Assembly: GCA_029582155.1 (NCBI GenBank)
Contig: CM055901.1
Coordinates: 41,565,616 to 41,629,615, forward strand
DNA from: Panopea generosa
Taxonomy: Eukaryota > Mollusca > Bivalvia > Adapedonta > Hiatellidae
Direction of reading: 5' to 3'
Length of the DNA: 64,000 nt
Shown: positions 1 through 13,900 of the stretch, one piece after another
Position numbering within the stretch: position 1 is the first letter of the stretch
How the letters are laid out: each line of letters starts with the position of its first letter
The notes under the pieces: generated by a model
Databases searched by the model: none
Seen by the model: the letters and a program-made list of their open reading frames with translations, nothing else
What the model was told of the DNA's origin: nothing
Program-made: the position numbers and the translations under genes

Positions 1-860
1 CATACAGTGTTGTATTGAATATCGTTCCATGGAGAGACCAACTAGTGATACCCAGCTTAAAACACCTAGTGATTGGTCACCAAGTGCTGCTGTCCCATCA
101 TACTGGGGTGTATTGACTATCGCTCCATAGAGAGACCAACTAGTGGTACCCAGCTAACAACACGTAGTGATTGGTCACCAAGTGCTGCTGTCCCATCATA
201 CTGGGGTGTATTGACTATCGCTCCATAGAGAGACCAACTAGTGGTACCCAGCTAACAACACGTAGTGATTCGTCACCAAGTGCTGCTGTCCCATCATACT
301 GGGGTGTATTGACTATCGCTCCATAGAGAGACCAACTAGTGGTACTCAGCTAACGACACGTAGTGATTGGTCACCAAGTGCTGCTGTCCCATCATACTAG
401 AGTGTAGTGACTATCGCTCCATGGAGAGACCAACTAATGGTACCCAGCTTATAACACGTAGTGATTTGTCCCTAAGTGCAGCTGTCCCATCATACTAGAA
501 TGTATTGACTATCGCTCCATGGAGAGACCAACTAGTGGTACCCAGCTAACAACACGTAGTGATTGGTCACCAAGTGCTACGTTCCCATCATACTAGAGTG
601 TTTTGACTATCGCTCCATGGAGAGATCAACTAGTGGTACCCAGCTAACGACACGTAGTGATTGATCACCAAGTGCTGCTGTCCCATCATACTGGGGTGTA
701 TTGACTATCGCTCCGTGGAGAGACCAACTAGTGGTACCCAGCTAACAACACGTAGTGATTGGTCACCAAGTACTGCTGTCCCATCATACTATAATGTATT
801 GACTATCGCTCCATGGAGAGACCAACTGGCGGTACCCGTAACAACACTAATATCGTGTCG
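1..860. repeat. 98-bp tandem satellite upstream of the gene
   Basis: About 8.5 head-to-tail copies of a unit of roughly 98 bp. The landmark 'CTCCATRGAGAGACCAACTA' recurs near 123, 221, 319 and 417 and onward to about 835. Copies differ by scattered substitutions and the last one decays near 850. The array reaches the window's left edge, so its full length is unknown. An open frame at 661-978 runs along the repeat and then into unrelated sequence; it is periodic with the array and I do not treat it as coding. Confidence 0.9.
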
Positions 861-3322
861 TCAGCGTTCCCATTCTATTTCATTCGTCAGCGTTTTCCAT
901 CTTTATCCATATTGTCAGCTTAAGCGTCAGCGGTTTACACCGACCCTTTCTAACCTGGGTTGTGTTAAGTTCGGTTAAACGTTTGGTAACGTTAGCTAAC
1001 ATATTTTCCTGGACACTGGCTCTGCCTCATATTAGCACACAGTACGCGAGATAAATTTAGAGAACCAGGCATTAAACGTGTTTGCTGTTTAACAGTGCTG
1101 AACGCAGCCCTGTGGATTTCTGTCTGGGCATCTGGGCTTAGAAATCGTCAATGTTGTCAATATCAGTGTTACTTGCCTTCAAGCAATTAGAGATAGTTCC
1201 TTGTTGTCACCAAAAATAATGTTTAATTCTGACTAAAGCCAATAAACAAATAATAATGTGATCACAAGCTATTTAATTTGAAAGAAATTGGTTTGGGTTC
1301 ATTTTGCATTGGTCGGTTCCACTCTTTAAACGCGAAGGTTATTTTAGTGGTCTCTACTAGGTTGGTTTTCGGCAAATAGCCAATCTTTCTTTACAGGATA
1401 CCAATATGTCAATAAAAGATGGTCTGGCTGTCCAAGAAAAACACAACAGTAGAAACTTCAAAATAAGTATGATTTCCAATGCCTACCAACCTGATATATC
1501 CATTCATATGTTAAACTTTATTATAATTGAATATATGCTGCAAGTTCGTATGTCAAACCGCAATATCTCTTTGTAAAGGTCCCACATATCCGGCAAGGGT
1601 CTTGTTTTTTCTTGTCAGTATGTCACCGATTCCATAATTTCCTGACTCATACAGTCGACATGCTTCTTTCTTTGTGTGTTGTTTTATTGAATCACATATA
1701 TTCAGATAATTAAACATATTCATCGAAGCATGTGTAATAAATTACATATATTGTTGTATTGTTAATATGGAATAAGCCCAGCCTGAAAGGGGGTTTATGG
1801 ATAAAAATAGTAACCATCCCCATGCAAATTGTAAACCCTGTATAATTGATATTGAAAATTGATTTGACCAAAGGAATTATATACTGCATTACTCACATTT
1901 TTAAAACAATTTATTGCACCGGCACAAAATCTTAATTAATGAAGGAATGTTATATTTTGAAGAAGAAGAAGATGGAGAAGGAAAGGCAAATGATTGTGAT
2001 TTTGTGAACGTTTGCATATTCACGCAATATCTCGTTCTCAATTATCTTAACTTCCGTTTATCTCAGGAACACGAATCAAAATTGCAGAATGAAATTCTCA
2101 TCAAAACAATACCATTCCCAGAAATGTTTGTTTAAAATTGTTAAAGTACTTTTGATTACAAAATTTGTAAACTGCAGCTAAAATAACAACAAATTACGTG
2201 AAATTTTCATTCAAACCTCAATATCTTTAATTCAAGGTAATTTTGTATGGTCGAAACATGTTTAAACATCTAAGATTAGATTCAAGTTACAGTTTGTGTA
2301 CAAGAAATCAGTTGCCTGTGAATTATGAACAATTAATTGCCAAATAATTAATCCTTTGTGTGCTATTTTATCACCTTTTAGCCAGGAGATGCAAGTTTCC
2401 TATCCTTCTATACATCTCATGTACTGGTATTTTCAATTTGCATTCTTTGATGTTCAATAATTGTATTAAGAATTGAACAAGGTGTCATTTTCAGTTAAAC
2501 AATTGTATTTTTATCTGTTAAATGAAGATTAAAACTTTCAGGCACTAGAAAGCATACTACAGACAATCCTTGCCCAAGAAGAATAAGTTGCTGTGCGTTA
2601 TTGTGTATTGTATGATGCAGCTGCAATAAAGGATCAAATAATATACATACTGTAACATGCACAAAAACCAATTAGCCTTATCTGTTTAGAATTGCTCTAC
2701 CTAGAATTCTTCCCACATTCCTGGCCAAAAACAATGTCCGTTTGACCTTGCTCAGATGGCAGGTTCAGAACTGTTATTTACAAGTATCTATTTATGTATT
2801 ACAATAACGTCAATAAGTATGGATTAAACGTGAATATATTTTGTAACAGCATACAGCGTATTGTGTATCTAACATAATTATGCATTGTAACTTAACAATT
2901 CTTACATTTACTTGTCAGACTATTTTTGCAGTGTAGAAAGTTATTATGCACTTTTTTTGTCAAGGGAGCTTACTCCTCTTTATTTTGGTTGTTGTCTTTT
3001 ACTAGTTTAAACAGACTCAAGACTTAAAATTCTTAAGTTGTTAGAGTGACTATTCTTAATCCATCAGTTCCTAAACCAGAATTTAATGACTTCATCACCA
3101 GGGATTAATCCACTATAAATATATTCCAAACTTCTGCAAATGTGTGTAGATGTAGAAGTTTTTGAACATAAGTTGTTTTCTTCATTATTCCATTACAGTA
3201 GTTTTAAACCTCTGTTATAGACACAATAATCAGTTTTTCTTCTAAGGAACATTTTTTCATGTACAAAAAAGTCGTGAATTTCTCATGTCAAAATTGCTCT
3301 TAATTTGCTGCTTAACTATTTG

Positions 3323-3325
<3 letters not shown>
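861..3325. other. AT-rich intergenic stretch, no supported gene
   Basis: I see no gene I can support here. There are short open frames (for example 1914-2135, with an acidic EEEEDGEG run) without splice context or family resemblance. A possible terminal-exon-like motif lies at 2542-2630: an acceptor-like CAG, 14 codons to a TAA, then AATAAA at 2625-2630. It has no partner exons that I can find. The promoter and any untranslated first exon of the downstream gene should lie in this stretch or in 3374-4787, but no clear core promoter is visible. Confidence 0.5.

Positions 3326-3373
<48 letters not shown>
3326..3373. repeat. (TAA)n microsatellite
   Basis: About 16 uninterrupted TAA triplets, followed by a few imperfect ones to about 3380. 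It lies in featureless AT-rich DNA. Confidence 0.95.
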
Positions 3374-3376
<3 letters not shown>

Positions 3377-4253
3377 TAATAGATGTTAACCCATTTGTTT
3401 AAGGGAGTTTATCAGTAAAAAACGCTATTGTACTATAAATGTATTAAAAAAATAAATTTATTTTTCGAATGGATAAAAAACATCTCATTATCATTAATAG
3501 ATAAAATCTGAGTGTTTTTTTTACGTCAAATCCACCAAAATATGAAAAAAATCGGAGTGGTAAACTTGAAACAAAATCACCATTCTAAAAAAAAACATCA
3601 CTTAAATACTGCTCTATGACCTTAACATCATCATTCGGACTCTCTCTAAGAAGAAACATTTTTTACTATGTGTAAACTTGTATAACAGATCAAATTGAAA
3701 TCAAAATGAAATCATATGACTCATTTAATACGTCACAAAATATACTGGAATTTTAAGCAAGAAATCTGTTTTAACCTAGGCACAAAGCCCAAGTTAGGAA
3801 GTCCCTTATCAATATATTATTTTGGCATGTTTAAAGAGATATCCTTTTGGCAATACTGGGTCAGCAAGTATGTATAGGCATGCTATATTGGAAAATAATA
3901 TTTCTTTAAAAATAAAATGCTACACAATATGTACACAATGTTTAAATATAGATGTTAATATAGTTGACATATTTAAATTAAATAATTATATATTATAGTA
4001 TTGTATTATTGCTGTAGCTCATTAATCCTCATGGATGTAATATTTTTATTAACTGTAAGTGTTGTTTTAGTTGTCCATGTATGCATTCCTTTCAGAAGTA
4101 AATCAAACTATCTACCAAGTTCAAAATTATAACCTGTAATGTAAAAAGTACACAACGTCTTGGTGTTTGTTATGCAATATATGCATTGTACAATTATGTT
4201 TAAAATACAATGTCAATTCTTATTAAATAGGTCACTAGCCCACAGTACAAAAT
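3374..4253. other. AT-rich spacer, nothing recognised
   Basis: Homopolymer-rich AT DNA with no long open frame, no inverted-repeat element and no tandem array that I can see. Confidence 0.5.
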
Positions 4254-4494
4254 AAGGCCACCCTTAAAAAATATTTGTTTGCTGTGCTCTGACCCAATAT
4301 CATGTGTGTAGGTAGGTAGCTAATTTTTTTGTTGTTGCCAAATTTGGATTTTGCATAGTCATTTTAAAGAAAAATGGACAGAAATCATGAACAAATTAAA
4401 CGATTTGAGAGTCAATAAAAAAAGTTTAGGTAGCTGCAATTTTGAGTGAGTAGGTAGGAGCATGGCAAACAATTTATTTTATAAGGACGGCCCT
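4254..4494. mobile_element. MITE-like element with about 30-bp terminal inverted repeats
   Basis: The left end (GGCCACCCTTAAAAAATAT, then TTGTTTGC) and the reverse complement of the right end (GGCCGTCCTTATAAAATAAA, then TTGTTTGC) match over about 30 bp. The interior of about 240 bp has no coding capacity. This is the structure of a non-autonomous DNA transposon. No target-site duplication could be assigned with confidence. Confidence 0.55.
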
Positions 4495-4826
4495 ATAGTT
4501 AATGTATATGCATGTAACTTATTATGCCTGTATAGATTAATGGTTGGAAAAATTAAATAAAGTATAAAAATAAAGTGGACCCACTACAAGGGGCACTGCC
4601 CCTTGACTCTGATGGTGGCCCCCATACCCCTGGCCTGATGGCCCATTGAAAATTCCAGAATGATCCCTGGAAATAAAGTATATCCCATTAATTAGGTTGA
4701 TGCACTTACAGTTTTTCAGAATTGTTTAAAAAAGCGGTCTATACAATATTCTGTTAAAATTTTGATATTACTGTATTTTTTCACCAGACCTCATGTAGAA
4801 GTTACAGGGAAATTGAAGTTAGAATT

Positions 4827-4940
4827 ATGGCAACTGGAGGAGGGGAGAAGCCATCAAAGACCGAGGGAAACTCAGTGAAGCTTTTTATAACTTCATACAC
4901 TGATGATTTTTTCTCTGAAAGAGAGTTTTTGAGGCGGGAG
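4827..4940 (+). CDS. Exon 1: start codon and first DUF4062 strand
   Basis: 38 codons. The start was chosen because A at -3 and G at +4 give a strong Kozak context and the next 16 residues form a plausible short tail before the domain. The domain begins at VKLFITSYTDDFFSERE, the counterpart of the 'FISSTFxDxxxERD' signature of DUF4062 proteins. The donor is GAG|GTTAGT, phase 0. An acceptor-like pyrimidine tract and CAG end at 4787, and the frame is open from 4788, so this is probably a second exon preceded by an untranslated one not located here. Confidence 0.8.
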
Positions 4941-7900
4941 GTTAGTGTATATCAATATTATCAAGTGACTCTATAGAGTGAAATATATACTGAACCAAAA
5001 AAGAAACTTTTGTAAAGTACATGCAAAATTTTCAAGGTTACCTATGAAATGTGTATACATATACATAGTGGTAGTTTATAAAATCGTTCTAATTTGCAAA
5101 ATCAGTCAGTTAATCCATAGATAAAATTTAGGTCAGTTTATTCAGCTCAAAGTTCAATTTCCATGTGAACTGGCAGGATGGGTATATCCGGTCCACGTGT
5201 TGGATATTTGTCCACTTCAAAATATTGCATTAGTCGAAAACATACGGAAAAATATCAAAAACTTCCAAAGTTGAAGGTTTTTAATCAGAATTTCAATGCC
5301 ACGAATTCTGCAAAATTTACAGGATAGAGTTGTCGGCATGCTGGAGGCTGGGGTTCCGACTGCAGAGGTTTCAGCACAAGTTAGGTCATCTGTGCAGACG
5401 GTGAGGAGCCTCCAAAGGCGATTTGTGCAGACTGGAAGTACCGCAGACTTACCATGGAGGGGCAGACCGCGTGTCACGAATTGAGCCAAAGACAGCTACA
5501 TCTGCCGTTACACCAGGTACCCACAACACCTGGATTTCCGCCCAGACTGTGCAGAATGTGTCTGACCGGGTTTGACGCTCCGTCATCGCAATAACAGAGC
5601 AGTGGGCCCGGGGACACTTAAATTGGACAAGACAGCGCTGGCGGACAATTCTTTTAAGCGATGAATCGAGGTTTGTGTTATCTCGGGGGCGATGGCCGAG
5701 TACGAGTGTACAGATGCAGGAATGAGCAAATGCCGACTGTTGGGTACTGCAGCACGATCGTTTTGGGGGCGGGGGATCAGTTATGGTGTGGGGCGGTATT
5801 GCTTACGGGTATCGCACCCCACTGGTTGTTATTGAGGGAAATTTGAATGCCCGTACATATAGGGAAAACATCTGGGTCCTCATGTTGTCCCTCTGCTTCA
5901 AACCCATGGCGTCATATCGACATTACAACAAGATAATACCACACCCCACATCGCCCGTGACAACATACGGTTTTTGCAAAACCACAACGTTGGTTTCATC
6001 AACAATTGGCCCGGATTTGAATCCCATAGAACTTCTATGGCTTACATAAACAAGCTTGTGCTCTCAATGCGATGTTGCTGTCAAGAAGTCATCATCGCAT
6101 GCGGCGGCCACACGCTGCTGATAACCCGATTTTGAAATCCATCCCTTCCTGTTTTAAATTTAAATCAAACAATAAAATTGATAATTTCTGTCCAATTTAG
6201 CTATTTCAGTAGATTGATAAGACATAATTATACAACAAACAGAAGATTTCAGTCAAATTTAGTTAAATGTTAACAAAATATTCACATTCAAACTTAGCGA
6301 AAGTTTCTTTTTTTGGTCAGTATATGTTGGTTTTAATAAAATAATTTTTCAAAAAGCTTTAACATTTTCAGGTTAATCTATTTAATGTAAAAAGAAAGAA
6401 CTACTTGTTTATTGTTATTGTTTTACCTATAACGCATACTATATATTAATGGCATTTTCTCGCACAAAAATCGAAATTCATGAATATAACATTTGTACCA
6501 TTTAAACTCTTTGTATGTTTGTGTTGCTATTTAAAACGTTATGTAAATAAATATGTTGAATTAGTATAAGATTATCATTTAGGCTGAGTTAAAACATAAA
6601 TCATGTGCCTTTTATTACTGAAAAACATCATGAAAACATGCTATTTATTCGGCTATTTCCAAGTACATTGAAGATGTGTATTAATGAGATGATTTAACGT
6701 TTTCTTTTTTTTTAAGATTTTACCAGAACTGAGAAGCTGGTGTGAAACAAAACAGCTGCATCTGTCTGAGAAGTTTGTCAAATGGGTATGTATGTATTAA
6801 TGTGTTGTGAATTAGTTATGTTAAAGACAATTACCAGTTCTTTATGTGCAACTTGTCTGAAAAACAGGACATGATATAAAATATCAGCAAGTGGTTGAGT
6901 TGTCTCAGGCACTGTCTTACTTGACTTAGGCTCAACTCAGATTCACTCTGAGGTCTTCCTCCACAAATAAAAGTGGATATGCCATATATAACCTCGGGCA
7001 GGTTTCACTAAATATCTCGGCCTGAGATTTTCCTCAACTAAAAAATCTCAATGTCTCCAAATCATTACTTGAACGCATTACACAGTACTGTTACTGTACA
7101 TGACTGCACAGATTTGAAGCCACAAGACGTCATTATCCATTGGTAAAAGACAACATGCAAAATAATCATTGTACATGAAGTTCAAAATTTTAAGTTGAGG
7201 AAAATCTCAAGTTGAGATGTATAGTGAAACCGGGACCTGAAATGTGTTGAAAATGGCATTAAACCCCATTAAAAAAATATATTAGTAACAATTATATGAT
7301 GGGTGTTGTTGTTTCTGTTAAGGGTTCCCGCCGTCCAGAAAAGCGAGATCCAACTAGTCAAGAGAAGGTTCAGACAAGTATAGAGAACTGCTACTTTAAC
7401 AATGTGATGCCCATGTTCCTTAACTTTACAAGGTTAGTTTGGTTTTAATTTACTTACTATGTGTATATAGATGGTAGATATTTATATACTGTGAAATCAT
7501 TAATTTTCGTTGGGTACTAATTTTCGTGGATTTTGTGGGGAAGCTAGACAACGAAATCAAATACCCACGAACTTAGTTTACGCTATGTAATGCTGTCAAC
7601 ATATAAATTACCTCTGTGTTCATATGCCTACGTGCATCACACTGTGGTAAATAATCCATCCTTTATTTATATATTTTCTTTCATCATATTGCATCAATAT
7701 TTACATTGATAATTTTGTAAACAGTAAGAATTTTTTAATACTCATATCATTCTTTAATTCTATGTCCATCCGCTGATAGATGTGTGTGTGTGTAGTGAAT
7801 TGTGTTATAATTTACCCCACTGCGCGTGTATTTCAATCAAATGTCAGAGGTACTAAAAATAGACTGTCACCTTGTAGCTAAATGCTATCGAGTTATAGTT

Positions 7901-10900
7901 TGAAACAATGTGTTGTATAGACCTACGGTAAACATTGTAAAAAAAGTGTAAAACATTGTAAAGGTACAGTATGTGCGTGTACAAAGAAAACTAATACACA
8001 GGTTTCTAGTGAAGTAATATCTTTTATTTAGTGGTATTTTTTATTTAATTCTGTTGTTTCTCTTTATGATCATTTTTAATGAATAAAACAAACAAATCTC
8101 TTAAAAGTCGTAGCACATTCATTTACTGTTCATTATCACAGTCACGTGATGTGGCACATACAATTGTTATTTACTGCAGGCCTGCCTTCTGAAACCCTTT
8201 CTGGATTAAATCTAGTACTTCTCCTTTCCTCTCCTCTGGTTTGCATAACAATTATTTCAATATCGTACTTGTATATTAGGGTACTAATTGGGATGTGTCA
8301 ACTCTTATTGGCACAGCGGGGTGCAAAAACCCTGACGAGCGATGTGTGTATTACAGCAGAGGTTTATTACTGGAATGCACTATGCAATGTCGGAAGTGTA
8401 AACTTTATTTTATTTTTATTTTTTGAAATTGGGTTTCAACGAATTTAAGACCCAATGAATATGTCTTTGAAGTGTGTAGATGAATTGTTGCAATAACTGA
8501 TATATTATAATGAATAGCATTCACTGTAATTAAGAGATACTTAACCTTGATTTTCGTAGAAAAGACCATTTTTGATTTAAACAGAATTGTGGCACATTTG
8601 TAATTGGAAAATTTGATTTTTTTTACATGCTAATGTCTCAAAAACCACTACTCATGCAGCAATGGAACTTCATATGTGTGTTCACTGCCATAAAGGGGAC
8701 TCAAGGGGGGCCAAATGGGATAACTCCTTTTTGATTTTAGGCAGAGTTATGGCCCCTTTTAAAATTTGGTTCAAGTTTTATAACCTGCTGCTATCTGAGT
8801 AACTACTAGTCTTACATCAATGGAACTTCACGTGCGTTCACTAGCATTAAAGGGACTCTACTACTTGGCATATCTTGTGAGTGCCAATAACTTTTCTGAC
8901 AGAGTAGACCCTGAATTTTGTAACCAATCATAATTATGTAAGGTTGTTAATACAAAAAAGTTCCACTTGTCATTGATACATTATCGACAACAGATGTTTT
9001 GTGTTCATTTGACGTGTATTATATTTTGAGGTTACTTTGTTGTGTTTTTGCTACTATTTTGCTAATACAGAACATGTCTACTGTTGCAGTGAGGGTGTCG
9101 GCTGGGTGCCCATGTGGGGAGAGTGTCCGGACGAACATATTGAAGACTACATAGAAGAGTATGGCCTGTTGATGGAGGACCTGGAGGTGATGTATGGCGC
9201 ATACAGGGAGGATAATCATAACTGTAAGTGACCTGGAGGTGATGTATGGGGCGTACAGGGGGGATAATCATAACTGTAAGTGACCTGGAGGTGATGTATG
9301 GGGCGTACAGGGGGGATAATCATAACTGTAAGTGACCTGGAGGTGATGTATGGGGCGTACAGGGGGGATCATCATAACTGTAAGTGACCTGGTGGTGATG
9401 TATGGGGCGTTCAGGGATGATAATCATAACTGTAAGTGACCTGGAGGTGATGTATGGGGCGTACAGGGGGGATAATCATAACTGTAAGTGACCTGGTGGT
9501 GACGTTTGGGGCATACAGGGAGGATAATCATAACTGTTAGTGACCTGGTGGTGATGTATGGGGCATACATGGAGGATAATCATAACTGTAAGTGACCTGG
9601 AGGTGATGTATGGGGCGTACAGGGGGGATAATCATAACTGTAAGTGACCTGGTGGTGATGTATGGGGCATACAGGGAGGATAATCATAACTGTAAGTGAC
9701 CTGGAGGTGATGTATGGGGTGTACAGGGGGGATAATCATAACTGTAAGTGACCTGGTAGTGATGTATGGGGCATACAGGGAGGATTATCATAACTGTAAG
9801 TGACCTGTTGGTGATGTTTGGGGCGTACAGGGGGGATAATCATAACTGTAAGTGACCTGGTGGTGATGTATGGGGCATACAGGGAGGATAATCATAACTG
9901 TAAGTGACCTGGAGGTGATGTATGAGGTGTACAGGGGGGATAATCATAACTGTAAGTGACCTGGTAGTGATGTATGGGGCATACAGGGAGGATAATCATA
10001 ACTGTAAGTGACCTGTTGGTGATGTTTGGGACGTAGAGGGAAGATAATCATAACTGTGAGCTGGAGGTGATGTATGGGGTGTACAGGGAGGATAATCATA
10101 ACTGTCAGTGACCTGGAGGTGACATATGGGGTTACAGGGAGGATAATCATAACTGTAAGTGACTTGGAAGTGATGTATTGAGTGTACAGGGAGGATAATC
10201 ATAACTGTAAGTGACCTGGAGGTGACGTATGTGGCATACAGGGAGGATAATCATAACTGTAAGTGACCTGGTGGTGATGTATGGGCATACAGGGAGGATA
10301 ATCATAACTGTAAGTGAGCTGGAGGTGATGTATGGGGCATACAGGGAGGATAATCATAACTGTAAGTGACCTGGTGGTGATGTATGGGGCGTACAGGGAG
10401 GATAATCATAACTGTAAGTGACCTGGTGGTGATGTATGGGGCATTCAGGAAGGATAATCATAACTGTAAGTGACCTGGTGGTGATGTATTGGACATCCAG
10501 GGAGGATAATCATAACTGTAAGTGACCTGTTGGTGATGTATGGGGTTACAGGGAGGATAATCATAACTGTAAGTGACCTGGTGGTGATGTATGGGGCATA
10601 CAGAGAGGATAATCATAACTGTAAGTGACCTTGTGGTGATGTATGGGGCATACAGGGGGGATAATCATAACTGTAAGTGATCTGGTGGTGATGTATGGGG
10701 TGTACAGGGAGGATAATCATAACTGTAAGTGACCTGGAGGTGATGTATGGGGTGTACAGGGAGGATAATCATAACTGTAAGTGACCTGGAAGTGATGTAT
10801 GGGATTACAGGGAGGAAAATCATAACTGTAAGTGACCTGGTGGTAATGTATGGGGCATACAGGGAGGATAATCATAACTGTAAGTGACCTGGTGGTGATG

Positions 10901-13900
10901 TATGGGGCGTACAGGGAGGATAATCATAACTGTAAGTGACCAGGTGGTGATGTATGGGATTACAGGGAGTATAACCATAGCTGTAAGTGACCTGGTAGTG
11001 ATGTATGGGGTGTACAGGGAGGATAATCATAACTGTAAGTGACCTGGTGGTGATGTATTGGGTTACAAGGAGGATAATCATAACTGTAAGTGACCTGGTG
11101 GTGATGTATGGGGTGTACAGGGAGGATAATCATAACTGTTAGTGACCTGGTGGTGATGTATTGGGTTACAGGGAGGATAATCATAACTGTTAGTGACCTG
11201 GAGGTGATGTATGGGGTGTACAGGGAGGATAATCATAACTGTAAGTGACCTGGTGGTGATGTATGGGGTTACATTGAGGATAATCATAACTGTAAGTGAC
11301 CTGGTGGTGATGTATGGGGCGTACAGGGAGGATAATCATAACTGTAAGTGACCTGATGGTGATGTATTGTGTATCCAGGGAGGATAATCATAACTGTAAG
11401 TGACCTGGAAGTGATGTATGGGGCATCCAGGGAGGATAAGCATAACTGTAAGTGACCTGGTGGTGATGTATAGGGTTACAGGGAGGATAATCATAACTGT
11501 AAGTGACCTGGTGGTGATGTATGGGGTGTACAGGGAGGATAATCATAACTGTAAGTGAGCTGGGTGTGATGTATGGGGCATACAGGGAGGATAATCATAA
11601 CTGTAAGTGACCTGGTGGTGATGTATGGGGTGTACAGGGGGGATAATCATAACTGTAAGTGAGCTGGTGGTGATGTATGGGGTGTACAGGGAGGATAATC
11701 ATAACTGGAAGTGACCTGGTGGGAGAACAAACAAAAAAAGGAATATAAAACATTCACTTAGATTTAACATTAATTTGTATCTGATCGCTTGCAATCAAAT
11801 GAGTTGTATATATTTGAAATATTACTTGCTTGATATAGTTAATGTAAAATGTTTGTGGGCAGTTTTACATACAGTCAAACCTGTCTTAAGCAACCAGTCA
11901 AGAGAATGAGTAAAAGTCGACTTTTAAGACTGGTTGTTGTTTAATACAGGTTAATTTGATATGAAAGCATAGAAATGGGAAATAGCAAATATGGCTGCTT
12001 AAAACAAGTGTCTGCTTAATAGAGGTGACTGCTTACACAGGTTTAACTGTATGTATGATATTAAAAGTTTATGTTGTGTGTGACAGTGCTGTTTCTGTAC
12101 CTGTCACAGCTGACCTGCATATCCTCCAGAGATGAAGAGGTTCATCATTGATCTGTGATGGGCATAACCTGTAGTTTCCTCTCTTAGTTTTTGAAAACAA
12201 TAGTTAGTCCTCTTTTTTAATTCTATTAAGTTTTGTTGAACACAGGTCTGAAGAATTGCAAATTCATCTAATTTTTACTCCTGCAAAAATGTAGTTTCAG
12301 CAAATTGTTTTGCTGAATTGTCTACAATTACCATAATTATGTTTTGTTATACTTTTGGTGTCACAAAATCATAGATGGTAAGGTGGTAGGGTGTGATAAA
12401 TATTATAGATTGTATGGTATGCTAGATTCTGTTAATGGTAGGATATGCTAGATTTTATAGATGATATTGTATGTGAGATTCTATAGAGGTAGGGTTTGTT
12501 AGATTCTATAGATGGTAGAATATGCTAGATTCTATAGATTGTATGGTATGCTAGATTCTATAGAAGGTATAGTATGCTGGATTCTATAGGTGGTAGGGTT
12601 TGTTAGATTCTATAGCTGGTAAGTTTTGTTATATTTTATAGATAGTAGGATATGCTGGATTATATAGATGGTATGGTATGTTAAATTTCTATAGATGGTA
12701 TGTTTTGTTATATTTTATAGATAGTAGGATATGCTGGATTCTATAGATGGTATTGTATGCTAGAGTCTATTGATGGTAGGATATGATATATTCTATAGAA
12801 AGTAGGATATACTAGAATCTATAGATGATAGGATATGCTAGATTCTATTGATATGAGGGTATGCTAGATTCTATAGCTGGTAGGGTATGCTAGATGCTAT
12901 AGCTTGTAGGGTATGTTAGATTCTGTGTCATTGGTAGCATATGCTAGATTCTATAGATGGTAGGATCTTTTAGATTCTATAGATGGTTGGGTATGCTAGA
13001 TTCTAATTATTGTAGTGTATGCTAGATTCTATAAATAGTAGTGTATACTGGATTCTGTAATTGGTAGAGTATGTTAGATTCTATAAATGATAGAGTATTT
13101 TAGATTCTATAGATAGTAGGGTATTCTAGATTCTATAACTGGTAGGGTAAGCTAAATTCTGTAGATGGCTGGGTATGCTATATTCTATATAAATTGGTAG
13201 CATATGCTAGATTCTACAGATGGTAGGATATTTTAGATTCTACAGATGGTAGAATATTTTAGATTCTACAGATGGTAGGATATTTTAGATTCTACTGATG
13301 GTAGGATATTTTAGATTTTATAGATTGTAGGGTATGCTAGATTCTAATGATTGTAGGGTATGCCATATACTATAAATGGTAAGGTATGCTAGATTAAAAT
13401 TTTGTTGCATATACCACAAGGCTGAAGGGTATTCAGATAAATGTAGTTAGTCTTGTTATATGCTTCTTTCACACAGAGATATAACACTGGTTCTCTTTAT
13501 GCTTTTACTACTAAAATGCATGTTGGCACTTCAAGTATATTTTTAAATTAGTTTGAATATAAAATAAAGATGGCAAAAATGAGCATGGAAAAAACTTTTG
13601 TAACTGCTGGTATGTGTAACTGCTGGTATATGTAACTGCTGGTATGTGTAACTGCTGGTATGTGTAACGGCTGGTATGTGTAATGACTGTAACTGCTGGT
13701 ATGTGTAATGGCTGGTATATGTAACTGCTGGTATGTGTAACTGTTAGTATATGTAACTGCTTGTATGTGTAACAGCTGGTATGTGTAACAGCTGTAACTG
13801 CTGGTATGTGTAACTACTGGTATGTGTAACTGCTAGTATGTGTAACTGCTTGTATGTGTAACAGCTGGTATGTGTAACAGCTGTAACTGCTGGTATGTGT

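Noticed and set aside
2542-2630. Terminal exon of an upstream gene (acceptor CAG, 14 codons, TAA, AATAAA)
   Set aside because: It is short, with no partner exon and no family match; the signals can occur by chance in AT-rich DNA. Transcript data would decide.
8146-8448. 100-codon plus-strand open frame with a hydrophobic middle
   Set aside because: It lies inside intron 3 between repeat fragments and has no homology that I recognise.
9944-11287. Minus-strand open frames of 68-74 codons
   Set aside because: They are periodic by-products of the 52-bp array whose plus strand derives from exon 4.
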